Part shown: one piece after another, positions 25,020 to 38,009 of the stretch | Numbering within the stretch: the stretch's first letter is position 1 | How the letters are laid out: each line of letters begins with the position of its first letter | Translations under genes and position numbers: made by a program | Origin: Tubulanus polymorphus | Taxonomy: Eukaryota; Nemertea; Palaeonemertea; Tubulaniformes; Tubulanidae | NCBI RefSeq assembly: GCF_964204645.1 | Contig: NC_134030.1 | Span: 5,766,278-5,826,277 of the forward strand | Length of the DNA: 60,000 nt | Reading direction: 5' to 3' | Notes under the pieces: generated by a model | The model's input: the letters and a program-made list of their open reading frames with translations, nothing else | Databases searched by the model: none | Told to the model about the DNA's origin: nothing

Positions 25020-28000
25020 TACATTATTATCCGATATCAAACTACTTTTATGCGTTGACTACTCTACTTTTGACATTTTACCCTCGTCTTACATCTGTAT
25101 GGGACATGCAGTCTGGTAATATTTTGACCGGAACTGCCGAACGGCGATTCGCGAAATTATTAATGATCGTTCTCGTTTGACGTATACAGGATATACTGCT
25201 TTAGTGTATGGATGTGTGTTAAATTGCGTCTTGCTGCCCACTCGAACATCTCAAATGATTCGCCAACCGCTCTACTGACTTTCAAATTAGCCTAGAGCTG
25301 TCACACAGGAAAATATGGCCAACAACTTCTTAAATCGTGCGACGTATCGAGTCACCATGCAATGCTTAAGCAGTTTGATTGAAAGAAACTTCATTACCAT
25401 GAGCTTTTCATTTAGGTCTGACATCACGAGTCTGAAACTTTTTTTAAACTTATTGTTAGTACTTCGTAATGGAAAAGCTGATTGGTATTGCGAAACGGAA
25501 TAAGACTAAAAATGTGTGGAGAATGTCTTCAATGTCGACAACGCACATGTTCTACTTGTAAGAAATACCCGTTTGAAATAGTTTTTAACCGCATTTTAAA
25601 AATGTCTAGCCGTAATAAGTTGTCGTCTTGGTGTTCTCCGAAGCGCGAAGTAGTTCTTCTTAAGTCTTCTTAGTTTTGTCGATCGACGAATAACAGGAAA
25701 TATTTTCTCCGTCTCGGTTGTTGTTAAGGACGTAAAGGATAAAAAAAGCGGTCGGAATTATGTCGTCGAGTGCCTGAACGTGTTGTGTGGACGTTGTGAT
25801 GATGTATCTTAATTTCATCCAGTAGTGTACCATATTTTGTGCGTATGTGAGAGAGGCAGCTTTTTCCACTCTTCTCTCGAACGAATGTCTTGGATCGAGA
25901 AAAAAAGCTGCTTATGAATTTCCACTCATCGCTAGACAAGGATCATGTAAATCCCACCGCATGCTCTCGACATCTTATCCTTACAGCCGATTCGGTATAC
26001 TTCAATCTGCAAGTCATAAATATAGAAGTCGGCCTCTCTCGTTGTTTGAGCTTCCTGTGTGACCTTATCTTACGACTCGACAAACTGAGGGCCAGCGTCG
26101 CGTATGACATTTTGAAATACTTCAGCTTGCAGCGTTGGTGAGCCATATAAATCAGGTTTTTACGTCCAGATATGTCTGCCCGGTGTATGGGAATATAGAT
26201 AATCCTCAACAAGTAACATTTCGGTCGACGAAGACGATGATCAACATTCTTAGAACTTGAACGAGTTATATTCAGACATTCTACCCCTATACTAAGATAG
26301 ACGTAAATCACATTATGAAATCGCTGAGACATATTCCTATCTCAATGAAAGCGTCGATGCAATATGAAGATGACTTATTGAATGCTAATACTTTAAATTA
26401 CGCCCCTACATCGGGGGCGAGGAATGTATAAAAGCATTTCACACTACACGAGTTCATCGAACGAAGTAAAAAGCAATGCGAAATTCATTCGATTGAAATC
26501 TTCTTCGTCTTTATCTCGCGCTGAGGTTTTTCCTCCGTAAAGTCTATATCTCTCGTGCAATTTAAACGAAGCTGTTACGACGCCATTACAATTCAAAGGC
26601 AACCGAATCCCCTAAACACCCCACGCACGAAGTCAAACAGCGAAAACGAAATAACCACGCTTTATGATAAAAAGACATCAATAATTGCGAGGATAGGTTA
26701 CATGAAATTTCCATTTTGTTCGAACGCGCACGAGTGACAGGCCAGTATTATTTCAGGAATATTTATACAAAGGCTGCGCGGGTACTGGGCTATAATGGCT
26801 GTATGATAGCTCAATGCGTCATTACATTAGTTTAAAATGATAAGAAATACGTCAAAAATCTTCTTTTCTCACCACTGCTGACTAGTTATGATACATAATA
26901 TTTCGTCACGCGATCGCGATCGGTTTTTTGCTGGAACAATGTTTTTCCTCCGTGGAAACCAGCTGAATACCTCATCCGACGCGGTCTTTGCGTCTGATAC
27001 CCGATGAAAATGTCAATATATATTTCTCATGTTACGTGCATTCCATTCCACAAATGAGTAAAATAATATGATGTTTGCCGTGGTTTTACTTTGGTTATAG
27101 CGACTAAACCCCATTCGACGAGTGCCAGATTTTAGTATCTTATCTGCCTGTGTCGTTATAGTATCCTACATATGCACGTCGGACTTAGCACAGAGTGCAC
27201 TCTATATCTTTGCTCGTCGTTCCTTAGAATTTCTTTCTTTTATTCTTCATTTCTATAGCAGAATTTCAGTCGATTTGTGCATTTTGAAGCCCATATGTTT
27301 CGGTTTGAGAACCGTATAACTCCCGCAGTTCCGCACACTTACCGATGAATGTCTGATTCAAAGGTTAAATCATTAAAAATGAGCTAATTTTACCTACAGC
27401 GTCGAATTAAACGAGTTAAAAGAGTTGTTGGATAATATTCGGTAGAACTAGGCAGAATTTGTCGAGTATATCCTACCTAATACACGTGTAACTTATTTGG
27501 CGAATATTCTCTTTTTTTCGCGGTGATTGCAGGTAGGCCGCCCCCCTGAGTTACATTACCGCACGCCCCCGTGCTCGGTGAAGTCAGAACGCAATTTGCC
27601 CTAATGATAGCGCGTTACCGATCGACACGGGATGGAAATATAGCTCATTGGCTTAATTTGAGAATTATTAAGGACAGCGCACACAACACGCACGATATTT
27701 AATCGCGGCCGCTTTATCGACGGATATGTTCCCCGGAATAAAAATGCGTATTGACGTGTTGACACTTATATCCTTAGTATTGACTTTATTAATGCATAAC
27801 AATTAGGTGATTGTTTACTAGAAAAACACATGGAGGCTTCAGCCTGATTCGGATAAATTCCCATGTTTCCAGTTCTATTTGCATGTCCACCGCGTTGCAT
27901 TGAGTGAATATTTGCCACGGATGGTGGATGATCCCCGCATCGAGAGTATAATTTATTCATGATGTCCTTGACGAAAGAAAATCTGTTCCATGTAATCAAA

Positions 28001-28850
28001 CATACTATATCCAGATCACTTTCTTTCAGTTGTTGACATGAAATGAACCTTGCAGAGATTTATGAACGAATTTCCCAATTTTTCAGTGATATCAGATCTG
28101 ACGACAAAATTCCTGATGTGAACGGAGCCCCCAAGATGAAACTCTGAAAGTCTAAGACGCAGTAAGATAAACGTAAGTACAGACATTTTCATTTGAAAAT
28201 CATCCGTTCGGGGCCTACGAAAAGTGAGATCTTCCTAGTTTGTCGATGGACTCGGGTTGCTTTTTTTGTTGTTGTTGCTTGGATTTACAAAACGGGAAAA
28301 TGGAAATATTTGAATAATTTCCATGCTTAAGGACCCGGAAGAGAATAATGTGTTGCGTCAGAATTTTGACGACCGTGGGTATTGTTCCGACATTTCCATT
28401 GATCATGAATATGATGCTTATCATAAGGAACACTTAAAAAGAAAGCAACATATCTTTATACGCTAGACATTAGCGACCCTGTATCGAATATTCATTATCA
28501 ATGCTTTGGTTCATGGAATTTAAGTGTGATGGTCGCTTAGCGTTTGGTCCCTTGTGAATTGATATGGTAATATAATCAGCTGCTATTCTGGTGATGGCCT
28601 ATACGTCCAGTCTGGCCTCGCCGCGCAAGCGTTGGCGATCTTGATACACGCATAATGTACGTGATTCGAGAAACAAGGTTATAGTTAGTGGTTATAGTTC
28701 AATACGACGTCAGCTATGGTCCCTCGTAGATGCAAGCTACGGATAGGGCATCAACAAATGCGTAGGCGAAAGAAAATATCCTATTTGTATTATTAGATGT
28801 AGATGGAAAGTTGGCAAATTAAAAATTCGAGGATTTTTAATCATGTTTCG
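25020..28850. other. Non-coding stretch, nothing recognised
   Basis: Several overlapping frames of 60-129 codons around 25660-26340 occur on both strands over the same bases, which is the pattern of chance rather than coding. No repeat or RNA gene recognised. Confidence 0.45.
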
Positions 28851-28889
28851 GTAGAATTTCATCGTTTATCCAATTTCTACTTCGCAAAT

Positions 28890-29021
28890 TCATGTTTGGC
28901 CCCTGCGGTGTTGCCATCTGCCTGTCGCTTCGCTTATTCGACATAAAAACACTAGCACCAGCAACAGCAGCAGCAGCAGTAGCAGCAGCAGCAGCACAGC
29001 GGAGTTAGGCGACCTTTCTCG
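28890..29021 (-). CDS. Possible exon with poly-leucine signal-like segment
   Basis: On the minus strand an acceptor-like 'ggatttttcag' (29022-29032) is followed directly by a 43-codon open frame ending in TGA at 28890. It reads a short polar, basic start (RERSPNSAV), then twelve leucines, VLVFLC, and a basic tail. This resembles the hydrophobic core of a signal peptide or a membrane anchor. There is no ATG in the frame, so an upstream exon would have to supply the start. The leucine run is produced by the CTG tract and could be an accident of a microsatellite. Confidence 0.18.
   Translation of the reverse strand, partial: RERSPNSAVLLLLLLLLLLLLVLVFLCRISEATGRWQHRRGQT
28952..28999. repeat. CAG/CTG trinucleotide tract, interrupted
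   Basis: Imperfect (CAG)n with one CAA near the start, one T interruption at 28980 and flanking near-repeats (CACCAG, CACAG). On the plus strand the AGC frame gives a serine run; on the minus strand the CTG frame gives twelve leucines. The CAG frame itself is stopped by the TAG made by the interruption, so this does not encode polyglutamine. Confidence 0.9.
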
Positions 29022-29029
29022 CTGAAAAA

Positions 29030-32000
29030 TCCAGATTAAAAAAGCGCAACTCTTTTAATGATCGTTATTAACTTAATGTAACCGGAGTGGAGGAACACTC
29101 AAAGACAGCTAAGCGCAAAGGGCGATTAAAACCGTGTGAACACGCCACTTACGACAGCCAACCAGCCATTTAATTGTTTCTTTGAAACGAGAAATAATTA
29201 CATGTCACTGGCGTGTGTCACATTTGTGATTACGCGGTACAAAGGTTGCCTGGGGTTTCTCAATTTACACTTTGTGCGGAGCAACAATCGTTAACACTCG
29301 CTGTAAGCAATGATGTGCAGCAACCATCATCACAACAAACATCCAAACTTTTTCATTTTCTCAATCATGCTTTTTATTATCGCTCAAAAGAATTAGCGCC
29401 ACCTAGAACATCATTAGCGGGCACTAGATTGATGAGATTTCACTCATGAAAACTTCTAAAATGAACTGATTTCAGCGAATCCATCGACCAAATTACTTAA
29501 ATTTCATTTGCAATATCAAAAATTCTCGCGCAATTTTCTTGTAGATTTCTCCATTTCTTTCAGGAAGTAATTATAGTTGAATGTTTTTTATCTTCAAATG
29601 CAGCCGTACCCTGAGTATTTTTAATCGGACTTAAACCCAAAGACTTCAGCTTTGATATCCCTCTAAAAGCTTTGGACATCGTGTACACTCTTTCTATTCA
29701 ACAATGGGTGATATTTTGTGTAATTTTCTATATTTTATCATTTTGTCATCGTAGGGTTTTTCCTTGTCATTTTCAAGTAATTAATGGCAAATAGAAATCG
29801 GATTCCCAGCTAGCGCGCTATATTAATTTGTTGGGAAGCAGGAAGTCAAAGTGAATTCACAACCAAAGCTTTTAAGACCAGTCACGGTGTAGGTTTTACA
29901 ACCGTTTCCGTGCAAATAGAGCGAACACAGTGGATGGTCACGGTCTCGTCGTAAAACAATGTAAACTGCACGTTAGACACACGAGTTATCCTGGAAAAAG
30001 GAAAAACGTCTCATAACTGATTTTTAAAACTACGCGCGCAAATGGGTGAAACATATCAACGGTAACCGAGCATACGCCTTCCGAGTCAGGTTCCCGCGAA
30101 TGTTTTAAACACATAATGTCGCACATCAATCAAAAATATATTTCTACGCGTATTAATTTATGAATTTGTTAATGGCTAGGTGCTGAGTTGACTAAGATGC
30201 TAGGGTTTCCGAATTGTCACGAATGAACTTGCTGCAATTGCGTTCAAAATTGTCCTGCCTATTCCGGCCTTATTTCCCTTACAAACCGTACGTCCACTTC
30301 TATCAGTAGCGTTTTCATTAATGACAATTCACATCGTGAAACGGGATTTGGAATTAGATTAGATTAGGATTTATCTGCATAAAAGGTTGTTACAATGTTG
30401 ACATTTCAAGCAAATCAATGTCCATTCACTGTCACCAAGAGTTGACTATTTGAAAGTGGGTGTTCTAATCGTAGTACATACTTGTACGTTCGATCCCCTC
30501 TGAACTGTGTGATAAATCCATAAGTTTTTTTATCACAATTCTTCCATCAAACTCGGTTATGATAATCGCCTTGCACCCGTCAATAATCTTCATCCCTGGT
30601 CGGGGTATCTATTCAATCGATTTACTACGTCGGTGTTTGGATATCCCATTACGTCGTCAGATATCTTCGAATCTGTCGTTAAGCCTCTCGGGTACAAATA
30701 GATTTTAACATTTCATGACAACATCACAAAAACGCCGTCGGCTTCATAACTCGGCGTGAGCGCCTACGGCCGTATTATAAAAGCATCTAACTCCCAGCGG
30801 ACAAGTCGAGCAGACCACACCCATTTCGTTCAACATTTAAGAAATGGTGATTGAGAAATGGAATTTCCTAATTCGCATGAAATTCCCTTTTAAAATCTAT
30901 CGAATTTTGAACGCATTCTCCCCCACAGGGACCAGTGTTGCACTCGTATTTTCAGAAAATATTTATTCTAAGCTGGTTTGGTCATAACAGCCGATCTCAA
31001 AAACCTTAAAACAGGTTTTTTGAAGATTTAGATTAACGCAAGTGTTAAGATTTAGACTAGGTCGAACGTAATAGATTTTTCTAATTCGTGAAATGCCTTG
31101 TGAGGAATTTCATCAAAACTGCTCCCCAGACTTAAAACCCTTCAGGTGGCGTGGTCACGTGGGGATAAAAACTCCCTGTTCGTATTGATTCTCCGCTATC
31201 TATATTCGCAGGGGTCGTGAATGTGATCTTGGTGTCAATTTTGTCGATTTCTGTGTAAAAAAAACCAAAAGTCACGATGAACACGCCTCGTTTACGTACA
31301 ATACGTCAAGTCACGATCTTTCATATCGAAAAGTTGCATAATATTTCCCTTTGGTGATGCGTGAAATGGACAAAATTGGCCGCATAAGATGCTCGACCAT
31401 TCCGAAAGAAATTGCGACACTGAGGGATTTATTGCGAACAAGTTTTCCTCGCGAGGTCGATGACTAGCGAGTAAACTTCTTAGCCTCGGGCAACGTCGAA
31501 TTTTTCTGCTTCTATTTCAATCCGTGCGAGTATATATTTTCATCGTAAAATGTCGTAAAAAACAGGACAAATGAAACGGCCCAAAAATTTCCTTTACACA
31601 AAAAAGTCCACATGTGTTTTTTTATGATTACAAAATTTTCATTACATTGTCACGTATTCGATAAATTTTAAATCCGTTTATTGTCTTCGATTCCGCTACA
31701 GATAAATGTTGACATTTTCGAACGAAATCATAGATGTTCCTATTCACTATTGGAAAGAATTTCATATCCGATTACATTAAAGCCGCCGTTGGTTTTAAGT
31801 TTGAATTCCTTCCGTAATCTCAGTTAACCGACTGTGACGTTACAACGGTTAATACGTTAAATATGTAGAATCTCTGACTGCCTGAAACGATAATTCGGTT
31901 TGATGAAAAATAAGGAAACAGGGAAATATGAACGGCACCCGTTTTTCTTTGGCGATCAATTCAGTTCGGTTCTGGGAATGCCTAACTATCGAAACGAATA

Positions 32001-33840
32001 CCAGATTTCATGATGTATCTTTTACAACGAAATGATGAATGATTAATGAAAATGATGAATACGCTACGCTCTAAAACAAGATGCCATTGTAGAACTCCCT
32101 CGATACGTTGTAAAACTCCTTCGATTCGACGTATGCGAGATGGTGATATATCGTGCCATAATGAGCAAACAGTTAAAGACGCTCGATTTGTCCGTTAATC
32201 AGCGATGATCTCTACATAGCTGCGTCTCTTGCGCTGACAATTCAATCTTTTCCGTCCCACAAGAGTACTCTGAGCGCGCTGCTACGAGCAAAAATTTGAA
32301 TACCGATTCACAAATCTGGCCACTTTCAATAAGACATACTGTAACGGATGACATACGAACTGATTTTTGCCGGCGTTACGACACTAGTCGACACGTTGCC
32401 CGCGAGCTGCTGTTGTTGTTGTGTGACGACACCATGAAATAGAAAAATGTTTAATGTCATCGTGTATCGTCGTGACTTAATACATTTCATAACGTTTTCT
32501 GATATTCGATCGGGGAAATCAACGGTTGTATTCGCACTAAAATGTCATAATGATTAAAGGTGATTGTTGATTGTTAGCCGGATGGAATCTACAGAACGGA
32601 TTATACCGTCGCCCACGTCAGGTCTATGTTTGATTAAACGGCGCTAGCTACGTCGCATCGAAGTAAACTAATTTCTTCTTCAAACGATCTTATATACCGA
32701 ATCCGCGACATCGCCGCCGCCCAGTCACGCCAATTTCTTGTCACTCTCAAACATAATAAAACGATTAATGTCAGAAATGTGTCCACTGTATATCAGTCGC
32801 ATTGTAGACAATAACTGACGCGATGAGATGAGATTCATCCGAGCGCGCAGTTTTATGCGTTATCCAATAGCATTCAATAGCTACGAGATCGTTGGTTGAT
32901 TTGGTCATATCCCAGATATAGCAGAAATATACGACCGAGTTTGTTAATTTACCAGTAAACTTTTTATGATAGGACATAAATCGTACATCAAACCGTAAAT
33001 ACGCGCACGGTTGAACAGTTTTCTCTTCTTTTCGGGGCTGTCGCAAAAGAACAATTTGTCGTATAGCTCCTTGATGATAACAGATTTACGCAGCAAATTG
33101 AGAAGTCCCTGACTCTTAAAATGTGCTACTTCTACTTTTTGTTATTCTACATTTAACGGGGTAAGCGCATCACGTCTTCGAATTCTATTCGGGTTCGTTT
33201 TTAAACCGTTCTTATTGCATGCACCATCGGAAAATGGCATATAATCGCGGTAGTAAACAGTTCGATATCGAGGCGATTAAAACCCTCATTCCTTGACTTA
33301 CGGCGGGGCAATCTCCGTAAATCATCGGCAATTTCCGCCTCTCACAAAATGGCGTCGTCAGCCGTTTCTGGTACATATAAATAAATCTGTCTGCACCATC
33401 GATATTCATCAAACCACCCACAGACATTTTAACCCTTTATTATCATTTCAAGGTAACGTCGTGTTTATGAAATAAATAGAAAACGGATCAATCCCAGTAA
33501 AACGCTCCATTTTGAAAAAGGTGTACCGTGGGACTGAAACATTAATTTTGATTTCATTTTCATCTTTGGTTCAGCCGTCGATTTCGATATGCCACCACGC
33601 CATTATAGAGAAAACGTCGTTTATATTCGATTCTGTAGAGGTTGATTGTGTCTTATGATATACGATAGTAAATTACATTATTGAGGACAAAGTCGCTTCA
33701 TTTCACTTTCAACCGGTCCCGCCTATTAGGAAACGATTTCTAGATGAAACCGACTTGAATGTCAGTAGTATTTATCTGAGAAATCCCGGCACTGCACGAA
33801 CACAGATGAAAGAGGGTCATTATTCGTCAAGCATCTGGAG
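29030..33840. other. Non-coding stretch
   Basis: No supported gene. Contains a 21-bp tandem duplication at 32087-32128. A weak B-box-like 'acgttcgatcccc' near 30487 lacks a paired A box. Confidence 0.45.
32087..32128. repeat. 21-bp tandem duplication
   Basis: Two adjacent 21-bp copies, starting 'ttgtagaactccctcg' and 'ttgtaaaactccttcg', differing at three positions. Minisatellite-like, no function evident. Confidence 0.75.
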
Positions 33841-33846
33841 TTTTCT

Positions 33847-34153
33847 CGGTGTTCGTCTCCGAGACGAGGTTTTTCTGCCGATATTTCATCGGAGAGTGGT
33901 GCGCAGAAAAGGAACATCGATTCTGAAGCGCGAAAAGAAATATCAACCTCTTCAATGTAACGATAGATCCTATTGAATTATGCAACGATAAAAGGCAAGT
34001 TCGATTACGATTGAAATTACCCCATCTTTTAGACCGGGAGAAAATATTCAGGGCCCTCGTCACCGTATTCTGAAACACTCTGATCACGCAGACCGGATAT
34101 TAAACACCGGATTCGACTCCTCCCGGTGCTAGTCTCGGAGACGAGATTTTTCC
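33847..34153 (+). repeat. Pair of 30-bp direct repeats with palindromic core
   Basis: Copies at 33847-33876 and 34124-34153 match at about 25 of 30 positions. Each carries a near-palindrome, 'gtctcNgagac', with C in the first copy and G in the second. The DNA between them is unrelated. Could be remnants of an inserted element or paired binding sites. Confidence 0.5.
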
Positions 34154-34200
34154 CTCTCAACCTACATCAACAATTAGCGTTACTGATCCTACTATTTGAA

Positions 34201-34226
34201 GATAGATAGATTAGATAGATAGATAC
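34201..34226. repeat. GATA microsatellite
   Basis: Run of GATA units interrupted once by 'tta'. Confidence 0.85.
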
Positions 34227-34229
34227 AGT

Positions 34230-36430
34230 GGAGCCCACATTATTCACCCAGTTTACATGAAATCTGGATAGAAAATCATTTTCTTGTATATTAATGAACA
34301 AAAGGACTGCAAATAATGCCCGAACTAGACCAAAATCCGGATTAAGCAAGTTTTGCTGCATGTGTATTTTGTCCACAAAAAAAGATATTTGCCCTGACAA
34401 TAGAATTCTACAATTGCACGATATCAATTTGAGCGTTGCAAGTAACGACGTACACGGAGATTTAACAGCATGTAATTACGAGCTAAGAACGATTTACAAT
34501 ATTTATATCCAATCTTGAAGGTAAGCCTAGAATATATTATCTATTTAATGTCAACGTGGTGACAATACGATTTGATTACTTATAACTTGATAAAGCGATT
34601 TCCTGGTTTCTAACAGGTGTTTTAGATTTTCGGGGCCTCGCTCCGTTTAAAAGTTGCAAGGAAGTAGGCGAGGTCTTGCGTCCACGTGTGCGGGGCATTA
34701 GAGATGGGCATGGCGTTCATCGACTAAGGTTGCACTTATCGCATAGAGCCTATCTTCACTTAGAATTCGAATGTTGAACGATGGGAACGATGGGAACCAT
34801 CTTTCGTCTCGACTGGTAGAGTGTTAACACCCCTATTCGGTGGCATATCATTTGGCGATGCATCTCCATTAGACGACACTTACGATTGAAAAATGACTGT
34901 TCCGTGTTTGAAATTATTATGATTTGTTTGAATAATTTTCCGACCTGGAACAGCTGTCATATAGCGTCTCATTTCCTATAACAATGTTTACCGTACGACA
35001 TCCGTTACGTGGCAGTACATACTAATTCGGGGCAATCATTTTCGGTCCCTTAGAGAGAGACGATTGTTCGTCGGTAAAAAAGCTGCGCAATCCGCTCGGT
35101 TTATCATTGTAAATATTAGTTTGTCGCTCGCTAGCGAGAACTGTTTTTTAATTTCAAAATTAATGACGCGAGAACGCCGATATTCATACAGTCTTTGGTT
35201 CTTGTAATGAACATCAATTCACAATGTAAATATTTTTCCGCAAATGGGATACTGCATTTGAAGCCAAGATTCTCTTTTCAAATGAACTAATTCGATATTC
35301 GATAATTTTACAGTTTGTCTTGCCGCCGGGAGTTAGATATTCTGCTACGTCAGGGACGTTAAACAGAAAAACAGAAACCCCCTGTGTCCACTTCTGAGAA
35401 TTTCTGAACAGACACTGAAACGTGCCCTGGAAATATTTAGCTGTCGTTTCATTGAATTCGATGATTGCCTCCTAATTACGAGTCAAGTACGAAGATAACG
35501 ATGTAGTCTAACATACGCCCAACCGTCCTCGCCTGTCTGACCTGAAGTCATTTCATGATATGTCAGTGAAATGAGCCAAGCCTTTTAAACTATTTTCTGG
35601 ACGTGCCATTGCCATTTCGGCTTGGCAAATTGCTAACTGCGACGCGTATCTGACCTCGTATCATTTGTTTCGGCTGCAAAAAGTAATTGAGTCGTATTCC
35701 TTATTAGCAATTTCATCACCTCTCCAACGTTGCCTGATCCGTTCTTCTGGCATTGTCACTTTGGAAGAAAAAAAACAACGCCGAGGAACCAAGCGGATGA
35801 CGTGAAGAAAACCTGCGGGCGTTAGCTAGTTAGTTTTATACTACTGAATATCATTCGGTTTCTATCGCGAAGATAAACTGCCTACACCCGCCCGGTATTC
35901 GACGACATAGTCGGGATTTATATTTTCGGGGTTCGAATGACACGAATGATTTTGCACCCGTTCCGCAGTTCTGTGGTTGGACTGTATTCGACTTTGTAAA
36001 TTGAAAAATGTTCCAAAAATATAACTCTTCATATACATCTAACCTTCATCGCACTGTTGCCAATATTTTCAGTTCTGGGTAAACGAATCGTTTTCCTCTT
36101 CACGTCACATTCACCGCACGTATAGTTCGTTTCTGATCTTATTTAGTCACTAATGATAATAGATTGTCTTCACAAATGTATCGAATTTCAAGTGACAAGG
36201 AAATGGTTTACAACAATGACATATACGACTGTCGTTCATATTTCTGTGATCTATGCGAATTTTGTCATTTCTAAAACAATAAACTACCGTTATTATCACC
36301 GCAATTCGGGTAATGATTTTCAGGGGATTTAGTTCAAGGAGTTAGATTTAATAGCAACAGTTATTTAATTTCCCATAGCACCCTTTTCGCTGCGATACAA
36401 TGTTCAACACGGAGCCTTCCATTAAATAGG
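34230..36430. other. Non-coding stretch
   Basis: No supported gene. The part at 34900-35700 is of higher complexity, with homeodomain-like and nuclear-receptor-like motifs (for example 'tgacctgaagtcat' at about 35539), so it is a possible conserved non-coding block, but this cannot be shown without comparison. Confidence 0.3.
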
Positions 36431-36431
36431 T

Positions 36432-36640
36432 ATTTTAACCCCCAGCCTAAAACTCTAACCAGTTATCTCTCCCTGGGGGAGGTAACATCCGAGCAGCTGC
36501 TAGGCGCTCAGGAGTCATCTATCGGACCAGGCAGCCGTCTACTCCAGTGAAAAGAGGCAATGAGGATAAGTGTCTCTCCCCCGAATACTACGGTAACGTA
36601 CGGTGTTCGAACCCAGATTCGAACGCTCTAACCATTGATA
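36432..36640 (-). mobile_element. tRNA-derived SINE, truncated copy
   Basis: Same family as 57542-57846. Shared blocks in the same order are 'ctctccctggggg', 'ggagtcatctatc', 'gaggcaatgaggataagtgt' and the tRNA-like head. On the minus strand a B box 'GGTTCGAAC'-like sequence is visible near 36603, and the A-box end 'GGTTAGAGCGTTCGA' breaks off at about 36638, where unrelated AT-rich DNA begins. The 3' tail is also missing or too decayed to see. Confidence 0.88.
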
Positions 36641-37771
36641 TGATAATGATTTATTTTCAAGTAAAACTTTGACAGAATTAATGAATAAACTAATACAATA
36701 ATAATGTGATGTTATTTAATGAAACAACATTCGCCCGAAAAAATCAATTCAATTTCGACGAGCGATGACTAGGTTTCTTCGATTGGTTTCATGTTCGGGT
36801 TCAACCATCGAAGTCACGGATACGGAAGGCTCGGGTTCCAATCCTAGCGATGTACATCAGGATATATCATTTGTAAACAATCACCATTGGTTGAAGTGTT
36901 TAAAACTACATCTATCATATTACATTCATAATCAATTTTATACCACTATTAACGAAGACGGTTTGAAATCGCCACCAGGCAATTCTTATCGTATTTCAAC
37001 TTGATGTCCAACTCCATTAGTTACACTATTATAAATCACCCTGCCTTATACATATATTCATTTACCCAATTATCACCACTCGTTCATATTTGCAATTAAC
37101 ACGTAAGTGTTATATATTTTTGTTCCCAGGCGACGATGTAAGTACATCTTCGCTGTAATTGTACGCACGCTATTGCTGACACGATGTATTACTGAAATAC
37201 ACTTCAAGTTCGATGATTTATACATATAAAACCAATTATTTCAAAATATGTGTAGAAAATATGTAAAATTCATTTCGAAAAAAATGTCGCCGAAACTTTA
37301 TTCTCGTAACTTCAAATTTTGAGTTGATGTAACGCGAGAAGTGACGGTGAAATTAGGCGCACTCGCCGGGGATCGTAGAAAGCATGCCTACTAACCAAGG
37401 GGCCGAGTCCACAGTCAGGGCTTAGTCCTAAGACCAACTTAGTTCTATGGCCAATCTAACAACCACTCAAGACCATTCTTAAGATTAAATAACACTTTCA
37501 AGTCTAGACTATGGAAGCGACCCCTGGATTTTATTATATCGCAATAGTGTGGTATCGATCAACACGGTGATGGCGACTGATAACAGCCAGTTTTTCGACA
37601 AATAAAACAGAATCAATTTTCTTATGATTCAACGAAATGATTTTCCTATCATCCGTTAGTCTTTGTTGGCAGTTAAACACCGATGGACTCGGACTGTTGA
37701 AGTACGCGTTTTTCGCGTAAGACAAAATTGCGTGAAAACGGAAGTAAATTGCGAAATCATCTTTCGATAAT

Positions 37772-38002
37772 CTAGGATCGTTTTGTCATCGCCGTAATTT
37801 CCCGAATTACGCCGCCGGTTCGCAGCCCTCGAAAATTAATATCGCGCATTAAGAACCGATACCGCGGGCTGCGACGCGGATTTTGCGTGCGCGTAAAAAC
37901 ACTCGACCGCCTTTTGATGATACGAGCATTTGGAATTCCGACGAGCGCCGCTCCCGGCTGTAAAATAACCCGGGAAATGAGTAGTATGCAAAGCAATTTC
38001 AT
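37772..38002 (-). CDS. Candidate small secreted basic precursor
   Basis: ATG at 38002 on the minus strand opens 76 codons to TAG. The N-terminus (MKLLCILLIS.VIL..GAALVG) resembles a signal peptide, although an arginine at residue 11 interrupts the hydrophobic core. The rest is very basic, with dibasic sites (KRR, RR) such as precursors of secreted peptides carry, but no amidation glycine or repeated peptide is visible. The segment is richer in GC and CpG than its flanks. An AATAAA on the same strand lies about 240 bp beyond the stop (plus about 37531). The start context is poor and a plus-strand frame overlaps. No peptide family recognised. Confidence 0.22.
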   Translation of the reverse strand: MKLLCILLISRVILQPGAALVGIPNARIIKRRSSVFTRTQNPRRSPRYRFLMRDINFRGLRTGGVIREITAMTKRS

Positions 38003-38009
38003 GCATCAG

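Noticed and set aside
25943-26332. 129-codon minus frame
   Set aside because: Overlaps several other open frames on both strands; no motif.
35930-35945. 'ggggttcgaatgac' resembling a T arm
   Set aside because: No matching acceptor stem or A box around it.
36795-36846. Two B-box-like sequences, 'tcgggttcaacc' and 'tcgggttccaatcc'
   Set aside because: No A box, no cloverleaf; possibly SINE debris but not supportable.
37380-37510. Segment of repetitive-looking 'aagaccaac/aagaccatt' text
   Set aside because: No second copy in the window and no inverted ends, so it cannot be called a repeat.
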